Made by a program: the position numbers and the translations under genes. The notes beneath the pieces are model-generated. The model saw only the letters and a list, made by a program, of their open reading frames with translations. It was not told the DNA's origin and ran no database searches. Below, piece by piece: positions 1 through 7,179 of a stretch of 64,000 bases of DNA. Within the stretch, counting starts at the first letter, position 1; each line of letters begins with the position of its first letter. Origin of the DNA: Flavobacteriales bacterium UBA6693 (GTDB lineage: Bacteria; Bacteroidota; Bacteroidia; Flavobacteriales; Weeksellaceae). Location of the stretch: contig DKJL01000010.1 of NCBI GenBank assembly GCA_002454815.1, forward strand, positions 197,972-261,971, read 5' to 3'.

Positions 1-178
1 GACGAAGCAGCCATAACACCGTTGTTATCGTATTATTCGCTTTCATGGAACTGACAGAAGGAACGAGGATTCCGGCGGTTTTGCGTCTTCGCAGATCACG
101 AATCAACATCGGTATCAGTGCTGCGAGCAGCAACAGAAACCAAGGGCTGTAAAATTCAAAATTAAAGTAGTCCGACAT
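1..178 (-). CDS. BatA-like VWA membrane protein, N-terminal part (cut by window edge)
   Basis: Only the first 59 codons are in the window; the gene runs off the left edge. The ATG at 178 follows the stop of the BatD-like gene by 13 nt, so it is the last visible gene of the minus-strand Bat operon. The translation begins MSDYFNFEFYSPWFLLLL and continues with a hydrophobic helix and a basic stretch around LIRDLRRRK. This is the usual layout of the membrane-anchored N-terminus of BatA-type proteins, whose von Willebrand A domain would follow. Known of the family: Bat proteins are linked to stress or aerotolerance in Bacteroidota, with unclear mechanism. The assignment rests on operon context and the N-terminal pattern, because the VWA domain itself is outside the window. 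Confidence 0.7.
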   Translation of the reverse strand, partial: MSDYFNFEFYSPWFLLLLAALIPMLIRDLRRRKTAGILVPSVSSMKANNTITTVLWLLR

Positions 179-191
179 CATAGTATTCTGT

Positions 192-1088
192 TCATACGCC
201 ACTTCGCAGATTCTCTGCTTCCAGGTCTTTAGAGGACGTTTTTACAAATTCTCGCAAGCTTTCGAAATCACCATTCATGGTTTCTGTATCCGGAAATATT
301 TTAGCAAATTTTACCAGGTCGCCGCGAGAAAATAGATCGAGCAGTATTTGTTCGTTTTCCGGTGATACGGCGTTATTGCTTTTAATGACTTCCATAAGAT
401 CGTCGGTCAGTAAAACATCTGCCGGAATTTTATACTGTTTGGTGATGAAAGTCCGCGCAATGTCAATCAATTCAACATAAAACAAGCGGTAATTTCCGGT
501 TTCTACATAATTTTTTTTACGAAGCTGTTCAAGTTGCCGCAACGTCTGGTTGGTCATTACAACGGGCGAGGATTTGCGCCGCTTCATATATTTAATCATT
601 TGATAGATCACAAATATAACCGCCAACAGAATCAGGATTCCCAAGACGTACCATTTGTACAGTTGCCAATAATCTTTCACGCCAAGCTGCACTTCTTTGT
701 TTTTCATAATGTCATTAATCTCGTCTCCGCGCTGAGCGGTATTAATGACTTCAATTTCATAAGGAATAGTTTGGTAAAGTTTGCCGTTAATTTTAAAATC
801 AAGCGCCGGAATTTTGAAAGTACCTTCTTCGAAAACCGCGAACTCAATAACACGCTCGTACCTGTCGACCTGTTTGTCGATTTGATCATTGATCTCTTCA
901 AAATGAAAAGGAAGAAGCTCATTTTTCGCGGCAGACTGCACATCTTTTGCCTGAAGGTTGGAGATTTCGATGCGCAACGTGGCAGGTTCGCCCAAAGCGA
1001 GCGTCTGCTTGTCGAGTTTCGAACTCAGCGTCTGCGCAGAAACGGCGACGGTGAGAAACAGTAAAAATATAAAAGTCAGTCTCTTCAA
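192..1088 (-). CDS. BatD-like membrane protein of the MoxR/DUF58 operon
   Basis: A 298-residue protein with an N-terminal signal peptide (MKRLTFIFLLFLTVAVSAQ), an extracytoplasmic region of about 120 residues that reads like an immunoglobulin-type beta domain, one transmembrane helix near residues 146-165, then a basic cytoplasmic tail of about 130 residues. This signal peptide, beta domain and single-helix layout is that of BatD-type proteins. Its place between the DUF58 gene (3 nt gap) and the BatA-like gene (13 nt gap) fits the conserved Bat operon. It is shorter than typical BatD proteins, which carry several beta domains, so it may be a reduced BatD. No catalytic motif was seen; a structural or partner role for the VWA proteins is inferred. 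Confidence 0.7.
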   Translation of the reverse strand: MKRLTFIFLLFLTVAVSAQTLSSKLDKQTLALGEPATLRIEISNLQAKDVQSAAKNELLPFHFEEINDQIDKQVDRYERVIEFAVFEEGTFKIPALDFKINGKLYQTIPYEIEVINTAQRGDEINDIMKNKEVQLGVKDYWQLYKWYVLGILILLAVIFVIYQMIKYMKRRKSSPVVMTNQTLRQLEQLRKKNYVETGNYRLFYVELIDIARTFITKQYKIPADVLLTDDLMEVIKSNNAVSPENEQILLDLFSRGDLVKFAKIFPDTETMNGDFESLREFVKTSSKDLEAENLRSGV

Positions 1089-1091
1089 AAT

Positions 1092-1955
1092 CTATCTTTT
1101 TCTGAAATATTGATAAAGCGACTTTGCGTAATCGTCGCCGGTGTTAATGTCTAATAACGCGGCAGAGGCATGCTCAAAATCCTGTGTAAGCTGGTTCACC
1201 TTTTTTTTCTGCTGTTCGGCAAATTCGTAGCGCCAGCGCGCATTGGAAGTGTTGGCCCAGAGTTCTTTTCCGGTTTCGGCATCGACAAAACGTGCGTAGC
1301 CGATGTCCGGAATTTCGTTGTCTTTATCATCATAAACGCGCAGACCGAGCAGTTGGTGCTTTCGCGCTGCTACTCGCAACATTTTCACATCATAGGGATC
1401 CTCAAAGTCTGAAAAAAGAAATATAAGCGATTTTTTCTTAAAAACAGTCATCATATACTCTAGCGCAGTTTCCATTTTGCTGGTCGCCAGCACATAAGAG
1501 CTGGACAAAATAGTACTGATAATGGCCAGAATGTGTTTCCGTCCTTTCTGGGGAGAAATAACTTTGTAGACCTTGTCTGCATAGAGAATCAGGCCAACTT
1601 TGTCATTATTTCCCGCAGCAGAAAAGCCTACGCTTGCCGCAATTTCAGCTACATATTCGCGTTTCAGCTGCTCCTGCGTACCATAATTCATCGAAGCAGA
1701 AATGTCGACCAGAAGCATCATGGTGAGTTCGCGCTCTTCCTCCATCACTTTTACGAACGGTTCGCGGAATCTCGCCGTTTTATTCCAGTCGATCCGGCGG
1801 ATTTCGTCTCCGGACTGATAAGGGCGCACCTCGGCAAACGTCATTCCCTGCCCTTTGAAAGCACTGTGATATTGGCCCATGAGCGTAGCTTCCGTTTTTC
1901 TTTTGGTACGGATCTCAATCTGCTTGACTTTACGAATAATATCTTTTATTTCCAC
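1092..1955 (-). CDS. DUF58 domain protein (VWA-like)
   Basis: A 287-residue soluble protein. Residues about 44-58 hold the DUF58 signature with YQSGDEIRRIDW, and a metal-ion-dependent adhesion site of the VWA type is visible as DISAS at residues 84-88. Family knowledge: DUF58 proteins are almost always encoded beside MoxR AAA+ ATPases and are thought to be their partners in assembling or activating other complexes. That is the arrangement here, with the MoxR gene 23 nt upstream and the BatD-like gene 3 nt downstream on the same strand. The exact client is unknown. Confidence 0.9.
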   Translation of the reverse strand: MEIKDIIRKVKQIEIRTKRKTEATLMGQYHSAFKGQGMTFAEVRPYQSGDEIRRIDWNKTARFREPFVKVMEEERELTMMLLVDISASMNYGTQEQLKREYVAEIAASVGFSAAGNNDKVGLILYADKVYKVISPQKGRKHILAIISTILSSSYVLATSKMETALEYMMTVFKKKSLIFLFSDFEDPYDVKMLRVAARKHQLLGLRVYDDKDNEIPDIGYARFVDAETGKELWANTSNARWRYEFAEQQKKKVNQLTQDFEHASAALLDINTGDDYAKSLYQYFRKR

Positions 1956-1978
1956 CGCGCGGTTTTTTTGAACTGATT

Positions 1979-2983
1979 TTATGGCGCCTGGATTTTCCCA
2001 AGAATTTTCTCCACAATTTGGTCGGCAGTAATCTCTTCCGCCTCTGCCTCGAAACTGAGTCCGATGCGGTGACGCAGAACGTCTTGTGCAATTTCTTTTA
2101 CATCTTCAGGGATTACGAAAGCGCGGTTTTTCAGAAAGGCCATGGCGCGGGCGGCGATAGAAAGGTTGATCGACGCCCGCGGTGACGCACCAAAACTGAT
2201 GTAATCTTTCAGTTCCGTCAGTCCGTAGCGATCGGGGAAGCGCGTCGCAAAAACCATATCCAGGATATATTTTTCGATTTTCTCATCGACGTAAATTTGG
2301 TTAATCAATTCTTTGGATTCCGAAACATTCTGCAGACTGATTACGGGCCGCACCTCAGGCTGATGAGAGCTGGCAACCATTTTCATAATTTGACGCTCTG
2401 CTTCAAAATCCGGATACGTTATGGTACATTTCAGCATGAATCGGTCGCTTTGTGCTTCCGGCAATAGATAAGTTCCTTCCTGGTCGATTGGGTTTTGTGT
2501 GGCTAAAACTAAAAAAGGACGCGGCAGCGGCATCGTCTCATCACCGATCGTAACCTGCTTTTCCTGCATCGCTTCCAGCAACGCAGACTGTACTTTAGAG
2601 GGCGCCCTGTTGATCTCATCTGCCAACACAAAATTGGCAAAAATAGGCCCCTTTTTTATGGAGAAATCATTGTCTTTTATACTGTAGATCATCGTTCCTA
2701 CAACGTCAGCAGGCAGGAGATCCGGGGTAAACTGAATCCTGGAAAATTCTCCGTGTACCGCGTCGGCAAGTGTTTTAATAGCCAAAGTTTTCGCCAAACC
2801 GGGGACGCCTTCCAGCAAAACGTGTCCGTTGCCCAGCAGCCCAATCAGCAGGCGGTCGACCATATATTCCTGTCCGATAATGGCTTTGTTGATTTCCTGC
2901 CGCAAAAGCGAAAAGAAGTAATTCTGCTCTCTCACCTTTTCTGTTAACTGCCTAATATCTTCAGCTTGTCGGAGTTCTGACAT
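1979..2983 (-). CDS. MoxR-family AAA+ ATPase
   Basis: A 334-residue AAA+ ATPase and the first gene of the minus-strand Bat operon. Walker A is GVPGLAKT (residues 59-66) and Walker B lies in FVLADEINRAP (Asp122, Glu123). The sensor region ATQNPIDQEGTY and the C-terminal lid with FGASPRASINL are typical of MoxR. Length is normal for the family. MoxR proteins act as chaperone-like ATPases with VWA/DUF58 partners; the partner here is the DUF58 gene 23 nt downstream. The upstream 240 bp gap (2984-3225) is shared with the divergent DinB gene; no clear minus-strand promoter stood out there. Confidence 0.95.
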   Translation of the reverse strand: MSELRQAEDIRQLTEKVREQNYFFSLLRQEINKAIIGQEYMVDRLLIGLLGNGHVLLEGVPGLAKTLAIKTLADAVHGEFSRIQFTPDLLPADVVGTMIYSIKDNDFSIKKGPIFANFVLADEINRAPSKVQSALLEAMQEKQVTIGDETMPLPRPFLVLATQNPIDQEGTYLLPEAQSDRFMLKCTITYPDFEAERQIMKMVASSHQPEVRPVISLQNVSESKELINQIYVDEKIEKYILDMVFATRFPDRYGLTELKDYISFGASPRASINLSIAARAMAFLKNRAFVIPEDVKEIAQDVLRHRIGLSFEAEAEEITADQIVEKILGKIQAP

Positions 2984-3173
2984 AGATGTATTTTAATTTA
3001 GAATGTAAATTTCCGCTAAATAGCAGCACGAATCAACACAATAAGTGCCAAGCTACCGTTAAAGTTTGTTAAATATTCCTGATAATGGCGCTTCGCGGCT
3101 AGTGCAGGTTTTCTTAAAGTTAATTAAAATGTTTTTATTTAAATGGAAGACAACGATTTTGCGCAGCCAATTG

Positions 3174-3205
3174 TTTGTCCTTTACAGTTAATTACGGTAC
3201 TTTTG
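3174..3205 (+). promoter_or_regulatory. Bacteroidota promoter of the DinB gene
   Basis: TTTG at 3174-3177, a 20 nt spacer and TACTTTTG at 3198-3205 match the -33/-7 pattern TTTG / TAnnTTTG. Transcription would begin near 3211, so the ATG at 3226 is the start and the in-frame TTG at 3175 is promoter sequence. Confidence 0.75.
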
Positions 3206-3225
3206 ATACGTTAAATTTTCGAACA

Positions 3226-3696
3226 ATGAATTATCATTTCCAGGCACACCGCCAGGTCCGTCTGAACTTGCTGGAAATCCTGCGCAGTACTTCTCAGAAA
3301 GATCTTTTGCTGATTCCGGATGGTTTTAATAATAATATTTACTGGAACATCGCCCACACCGTTGCTACCCAGCAACTGCTTTGTTACTACCTGAGTGGCA
3401 ATGCTTTCCGGATTGATACGTACTGGATCGAAACATACAAAAAAGGCACACTGCCCAAACTCGATGTTGCGCAGTCGGAAGTCGACGATCTCGCATTTCT
3501 GCTGACCGAAACAGCTAAAATTCTGGTAAAAGATTACGACGCCGAATTTTTCACTGATTATACTTCGTACACCACCAGTTTCGGCTTAGATTTAAAAACA
3601 ATTCAGGACGCCATTATTTTTAATAATATGCACGAGAGCCAACATCTGGGCTATATCATGGCGCAGAAACGCGCAATTATGGGAGAACTTTACTAG
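3226..3696 (+). CDS. DinB-family four-helix protein
   Basis: A 156-residue DinB/YfiT-like protein starting at ATG 3226 (MNYHFQAHRQVR). An upstream TTG at 3175 is in frame but lies inside the promoter, so it was rejected. The three histidines expected to bind a divalent metal in this fold are visible as WNIAH near residue 45 and as MHESQH near the C-terminus. DinB-like proteins are metal-binding helical bundles; many are thiol-dependent transferases and others have no known role. The gene is alone, divergent from the MoxR operon, and the next gene is 54 nt downstream. The substrate cannot be told from sequence. Confidence 0.85.
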   Translation: MNYHFQAHRQVRLNLLEILRSTSQKDLLLIPDGFNNNIYWNIAHTVATQQLLCYYLSGNAFRIDTYWIETYKKGTLPKLDVAQSEVDDLAFLLTETAKILVKDYDAEFFTDYTSYTTSFGLDLKTIQDAIIFNNMHESQHLGYIMAQKRAIMGELY

Positions 3697-3750
3697 TTTT
3701 TCTGATTAAAAAAAATTGGGAGCGCAATGCTTCTACCTCAAAAATAATTC

Positions 3751-4494
3751 ATGAAAGAAGATTTTATATTTGGACTTCGCCCCGTTATTGAAGCGATCGA
3801 AGCCGGAAAAACAGTCGATAAAGTATTTTTACAAAACGCTTTACAGGGACCGATTTATGCTGAGCTCAAGACGCTGCTCGCTGAGCACAAAATCCGTCCC
3901 AACTATGTTCCTGTTGAAAAACTGAACCGCTTTACGCGTAAAAATCATCAGGGCGTTGTGGCCTTTATCTCGGATGTTCCTTTTCATTCCATCGAAAATA
4001 TTTTGCCGGAAATCTTCGAGCAGGGCAGGACACCTTTTCTTCTGATTTTGGACCGGCTTACCGATGTGCGAAATTTTGGCGCCATCTGTCGCACCGCCGA
4101 ATGTGTAGGAATCGACGCGGTCATCATTCCCGAAAAAGGAGGCGCTCCCCTGAATTCTGATGCGATCAAAACGTCCGCAGGCGCGATGTATAACCTCAAG
4201 ATCTGTAAAGAAAAGAATCTCGCACACGTGGTAGATTTCCTTCAGCAGTCTGGCGTACAGGTTTTTTCGGCCACGGAAAAAGCGCAACAGTTGGTTTACG
4301 AGGTCGATTTTTCTCAGCCCTGTGCGCTGGTGATGGGCAATGAGGAAACCGGAATTTCGAAGGAAGTTCTCCATCATTCCGATGCCAAAATAAAACTGCC
4401 GATAGAGGGAAAAACCCAGTCGCTTAATGTTTCCGTCGCGTGTGGTGCCATTCTTTACGAAGCATTGCGACAAAGAATGGTGAGCGTCGGCTAA
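3751..4494 (+). CDS. rlmB: 23S rRNA 2'-O-ribose methyltransferase, TrmH/SpoU family (RlmB type)
   Basis: A 247-residue SPOUT methyltransferase. The N-terminal 80 residues form the RNA-substrate-binding domain (FGLRPVIEAIEAGKTVDKVF). The knotted catalytic domain shows all three SpoU motifs: LTDVRNFGAICRTAE near residue 103, VMGNEETGIS near 196, and PIEGKTQSLNVSVA near 217. RlmB methylates the ribose of G2251 in the peptidyl-transferase loop of 23S rRNA using SAM. The domain layout and length fit RlmB/TrmH group members, but the exact target nucleotide is inferred. It lies 54 nt after the DinB gene. Confidence 0.88.
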   Translation: MKEDFIFGLRPVIEAIEAGKTVDKVFLQNALQGPIYAELKTLLAEHKIRPNYVPVEKLNRFTRKNHQGVVAFISDVPFHSIENILPEIFEQGRTPFLLILDRLTDVRNFGAICRTAECVGIDAVIIPEKGGAPLNSDAIKTSAGAMYNLKICKEKNLAHVVDFLQQSGVQVFSATEKAQQLVYEVDFSQPCALVMGNEETGISKEVLHHSDAKIKLPIEGKTQSLNVSVACGAILYEALRQRMVSVG

Positions 4495-4518
4495 TGATCG
4501 CTCTTCGTTTTTAGGCTT

Positions 4519-4526
4519 TACTTTTG
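4519..4526 (+). promoter_or_regulatory. -7 box of the Gre-like gene
   Basis: TACTTTTG matches TAnnTTTG. It lies about 50 nt upstream of the ATG at 4577, giving a leader of roughly 45 nt. No convincing -33 element was seen. Confidence 0.5.
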
Positions 4527-4576
4527 CAGGCGTAGTGTATTCGAAAGTTTTTTATCTTTAAATAAAATATGCGCGA

Positions 4577-5026
4577 ATGCACAAAAATACGGTTGTGAAA
4601 AGCGACGTACGCACTCACATAAAAGAAATTATTGTACAGAAAATCCAAAAGCTGGAGCGCTTTCTTGAGTTTACGCTGGAAGCCAGCCGCGAGGTAAAAA
4701 AAACGCCTAAATACGATTCGATCCGTGAGGAGATGCAGGAGGAAATTTACCAAATGCAAAAACAACTTGCAACGCAGAAGCAACTACTGGCCAAACTCGG
4801 TAAAGTCGTTAACACGACAGGTGCCTCCGTACAGCACGGTTCTTTGGTTTTTACCAACAAAGCACGTTTTTATATCAGTGTTTCCCTGGGAGAATTCTTT
4901 TTCGAGGGCGATCGTTTTTACGCTATTTCAGAAGAAAGTCCGATGGCCAAAATCATGTTTGGTAAAAAAGTCGGGGACGAATTCGAGCTTAATACAATAA
5001 GCCAGATCATTGAAGAAATCTGGTAA
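4577..5026 (+). CDS. GreA/GreB-like transcription factor homologue
   Basis: A 149-residue protein with an N-terminal antiparallel coiled coil (about residues 1-75, rich in E, K and Q) and a C-terminal FKBP-like domain with ISVSLGEFFFE, ISEESPMAKIMFGKKVGDEF. This is the Gre-factor architecture; the C-terminal motif 'SPMAK..FGKKVGDEF' matches the Gre pattern 'SPIGKALLGKKVGD'. GreA and GreB insert the coiled coil into the RNA polymerase secondary channel, where acidic residues in the tip (sequence D-L-S-E-N in GreA) drive transcript cleavage. Here the corresponding tip reads REVKKTPKYDSIREE, without that motif. It may bind polymerase without cleaving RNA; this is inference. Relatives are often mislabelled as 3-oxoacyl-ACP synthase. 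Confidence 0.75.
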   Translation: MHKNTVVKSDVRTHIKEIIVQKIQKLERFLEFTLEASREVKKTPKYDSIREEMQEEIYQMQKQLATQKQLLAKLGKVVNTTGASVQHGSLVFTNKARFYISVSLGEFFFEGDRFYAISEESPMAKIMFGKKVGDEFELNTISQIIEEIW

Positions 5027-5044
5027 TCATCAATTTTAACTTAA

Positions 5045-5572
5045 ATGGAAAAAACCGTTGTACTGCGGAATATTTTAGAAAACAGACGCAGCACTTTCCC
5101 CAAATCGTACAAGTCAGGAAATATCGATGCAGAAATTCTTAAAGAAATTTTGGCCTCCGCGGAGTTCACTCCGAGTCACAAGCGGACGCGCCCGTGGCGT
5201 TTTACAATTTTTGAAAATGAAGAAAAAAAGCAACTCGGCGCACATCTCGCTGCTTTGTACAAATCAACTACGCCTCCTCAGTTATTTTTGGAAAAAAAAT
5301 ATCTTGATATTTCAGATAAAATAGAGAAAGCTGCGGCGATTATTACGATCAGCGTAAATTTCAGCAATCTCGTTCCGGAGTGGGAGGAAATCGCGGCAAC
5401 GGCGATGGCTGTGCAGAATATGTATCTCACCGCTTCCGCACACGATATTGGTTGCTATTGGAGTACACCAAAAATGGCGGCGCAGCTCACCGATTTTCTC
5501 AGTTTAAAAGATAGTCAGCGCTGTCTTGGCCTGTTTTATCTTGGTTTGATCGAAGAAAATTCCAAACAGTGA
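5045..5572 (+). CDS. Nitroreductase-family flavoprotein
   Basis: A 175-residue protein of the FMN-dependent nitroreductase fold. The N-terminal ENRRSTFPKSYKSG, with RR for phosphate binding, the TPSHKRTRPWRF segment that normally contacts FMN, and the C-terminal CLGLFYLGLIEE are typical. Length is near the lower end for the family. These enzymes use NAD(P)H to reduce quinones, nitro compounds or flavins; the natural substrate cannot be told. It lies 18 nt after the Gre-like gene on the same strand, so the two are probably cotranscribed. A bidirectional terminator follows at 5579-5615. Confidence 0.85.
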   Translation: MEKTVVLRNILENRRSTFPKSYKSGNIDAEILKEILASAEFTPSHKRTRPWRFTIFENEEKKQLGAHLAALYKSTTPPQLFLEKKYLDISDKIEKAAAIITISVNFSNLVPEWEEIAATAMAVQNMYLTASAHDIGCYWSTPKMAAQLTDFLSLKDSQRCLGLFYLGLIEENSKQ

Positions 5573-5578
5573 TTAAAT

Positions 5579-5615
5579 AAAAAAGAGGTCTGCATCTTCG
5601 TACAACCTCTTTTTA
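5579..5615. terminator. Bidirectional terminator between nitroreductase and hemB
   Basis: AAAAGAGGT and ACCTCTTTT form a stem around a loop of about 14 nt. It has an A-run on the left and a T-run on the right, so it can serve both convergent genes. Confidence 0.8.
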
Positions 5616-5627
5616 TTTTTGTTAATT

Positions 5628-6620
5628 TTAATTTTTCAGCAAGATGGCGGCTTCTTTCGCCGCGTAGGTGAAAATCATATCCGCACCCGCTCGCTTGATA
5701 CAAGTGAGACTTTCCATAATTGCCAGATCATTATCAAGCCAGCCATTTTGTGCGGCTGCTTTCAGCATCGCGTATTCGCCGCTCACATTAAACACGGCGA
5801 TAGGCAGATCGATGATCTCCCGCACTTTCGAAACAATATCCAGATAAGGCATTCCCGGCTTGATCATGATGATATCGGCGCCTTCTTCTACATCTTTTAA
5901 AACCTCATCGATCGCCTCACGGGAATTGTGGAAATCCATTTGATACGTTTTTTTGTTTTTTGGAATTGACGCATTTTCTTTCGGTGCCGAGTCCAGCGCA
6001 CTGCGGAACGGACCGTAAAACGAGCTCGCGTATTTCGCTGCATAACTAAGGATGGCTACATCGGTAAAGCCGTTTTCTTCCAATGCTTTGCGAATCGCGG
6101 CAACTCTGCCGTCCATCATATCGCTGGGTGCTACCACATCGGCGCCGGCCTCAGCCAGCGAAACCGACATGCGTGCCAGTGCTTCATTGGTTGCATCATT
6201 GTCGATTTTGCCGTTCGTTACGATTCCGTCGTGCCCGTAAATTGAGTAGGGATCTAAAGCAACATCCGGCATCACCACCATTTCGGGAACGGCGTCTTTT
6301 ATGGCTTTAATTGTTGTTTGCATAAGGCCGTCGCTGTTCCAGGATTCCCTTCCGGTATTGTCCTTCAGGTCTTCGGCAATTTTCATGTAAAGGTTCACAC
6401 CTTTAATTCCCAAATCATAAAGCTCACGGCATTCCTGTACAGCGAGGTCCACGGAGCGACGGAACACACCCGGCATTGCTGATACGGGTTCCTGCTGAGC
6501 CTTGCCTTCCATTACAAAAAGGGGCATTACTAAATCGCTGGTGGTGAGAACGGTTTGCTGTACAAGGGCACGCAATGCGGGGGTCGTGCGCAGGCGCCGG
6601 TTGCGGGAAGATATAAACAT
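5628..6620 (-). CDS. hemB: Delta-aminolevulinic acid dehydratase (porphobilinogen synthase)
   Basis: A 330-residue HemB, which condenses two 5-aminolevulinate molecules to porphobilinogen in haem synthesis. The Schiff-base region IIMIKPGMPYLDIV and an upstream lysine region SSFYGPFRSALDSAP are present. The metal-site segment reads DVALDPYSIYGHDG: Asp replaces the cysteines of zinc enzymes, which points to the magnesium type. The ATG at 6620 (MFISSRNRRLR) was chosen because the longer reading frame would begin at a TTG that lies inside a -7 promoter box (6651-6658). The haem made here feeds, among others, the cbb3-like oxidase at 44591-48048. Confidence 0.95.
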   Translation of the reverse strand: MFISSRNRRLRTTPALRALVQQTVLTTSDLVMPLFVMEGKAQQEPVSAMPGVFRRSVDLAVQECRELYDLGIKGVNLYMKIAEDLKDNTGRESWNSDGLMQTTIKAIKDAVPEMVVMPDVALDPYSIYGHDGIVTNGKIDNDATNEALARMSVSLAEAGADVVAPSDMMDGRVAAIRKALEENGFTDVAILSYAAKYASSFYGPFRSALDSAPKENASIPKNKKTYQMDFHNSREAIDEVLKDVEEGADIIMIKPGMPYLDIVSKVREIIDLPIAVFNVSGEYAMLKAAAQNGWLDNDLAIMESLTCIKRAGADMIFTYAAKEAAILLKN

Positions 6621-6650
6621 GAGGATGGAATAGTATTTGTTATAAGTCTG

Positions 6651-6658
6651 CAAATTTA
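6651..6658 (-). promoter_or_regulatory. -7 box of hemB
   Basis: On the minus strand this reads TAAATTTG, a match to TAnnTTTG, about 30 nt before the hemB ATG at 6620. No good -33 element at the usual distance was seen. Confidence 0.5.
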
Positions 6659-6705
6659 AGGAATACTTTGACGAAATTCGTAGAGGTACTTAAAGTTAGA
6701 TTTTG

Positions 6706-6713
6706 TACTTTTG
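6706..6713 (+). promoter_or_regulatory. -7 box of the small T9SS protein gene
   Basis: TACTTTTG matches TAnnTTTG. It ends 28 nt before the GTG at 6742 and covers the in-frame TTG region, so it decides the start. Confidence 0.55.
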
Positions 6714-6741
6714 TTTATTATACTATAAAATCAATCTATAC

Positions 6742-7098
6742 GTGAAAAGATTTCTATTTTGTTTAATGTGGTTGGCTTTTTTTTCTCTTGGCACTTTCAA
6801 TGTAAAGGCGCAGCTCAGCGACCGTCCGTTTGCCGGCAGCCCGCAGAAAGCTGACGACGCTGCGATGGTGGTATATCCCAATCCGGCGCGCGACGTAATT
6901 TTAATTAAATCAAAAAACGCCAACCTGATCATAAAATCGGTAACTTTTTACTCGATACTCGGTGCGCAGGTAGCAGAATACGCAATTAATAAAAATTCGG
7001 AGGAAATCCGGCTGGACCGACTGCGGCCGGGCAAATATTTAATGCGTTATGTCTTAAGTGACAATACGCAGAAAGTGACGCAGATCGTCAAACAGTAA
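6742..7098 (+). CDS. Small secreted protein with type IX secretion C-terminal sorting domain
   Basis: A 118-residue protein beginning at GTG 6742 (MKRFLFCLMWLAFFSL), which gives a clean signal peptide ending near FNVKAQ. A longer in-frame start at TTG 6703 overlaps the promoter. After only about 20 residues of mature sequence comes a type A T9SS sorting domain: VVYPNPARD at its start, YSILGAQVAEY in the middle, and RLRPGKYLMRYVLSDN before the terminal lysine-containing KVTQIVKQ. Such domains direct export through the type IX system and cell-surface attachment. Here the domain makes up nearly the whole mature protein, which is unusual. A strong terminator follows. Confidence 0.85.
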   Translation: MKRFLFCLMWLAFFSLGTFNVKAQLSDRPFAGSPQKADDAAMVVYPNPARDVILIKSKNANLIIKSVTFYSILGAQVAEYAINKNSEEIRLDRLRPGKYLMRYVLSDNTQKVTQIVKQ

Positions 7099-7103
7099 TT
7101 TCG

Positions 7104-7131
7104 ATCCTTGACGATGTCAGGGATTTTTTTT
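7104..7131 (+). terminator. Rho-independent terminator
   Basis: ATCCTTGAC (7104-7112), loop GAT, GTCAGGGAT (7116-7124) with one T-G wobble, followed by a run of T. It ends the small T9SS protein gene. Confidence 0.85.
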
Positions 7132-7179
7132 GCGCCGGCTGGCTCAGGGCTCCGGCTTAATTTTCCTTAATTTTAATGA

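Noticed and set aside
3175..3225. TTG start giving a longer DinB protein
   Set aside because: The TTG lies within the -33/-7 promoter region; the downstream ATG gives the normal family N-terminus.
3841..4473. 210-codon minus-strand open frame
   Set aside because: It is a shadow of rlmB on the opposite strand; the rlmB frame has all family motifs.
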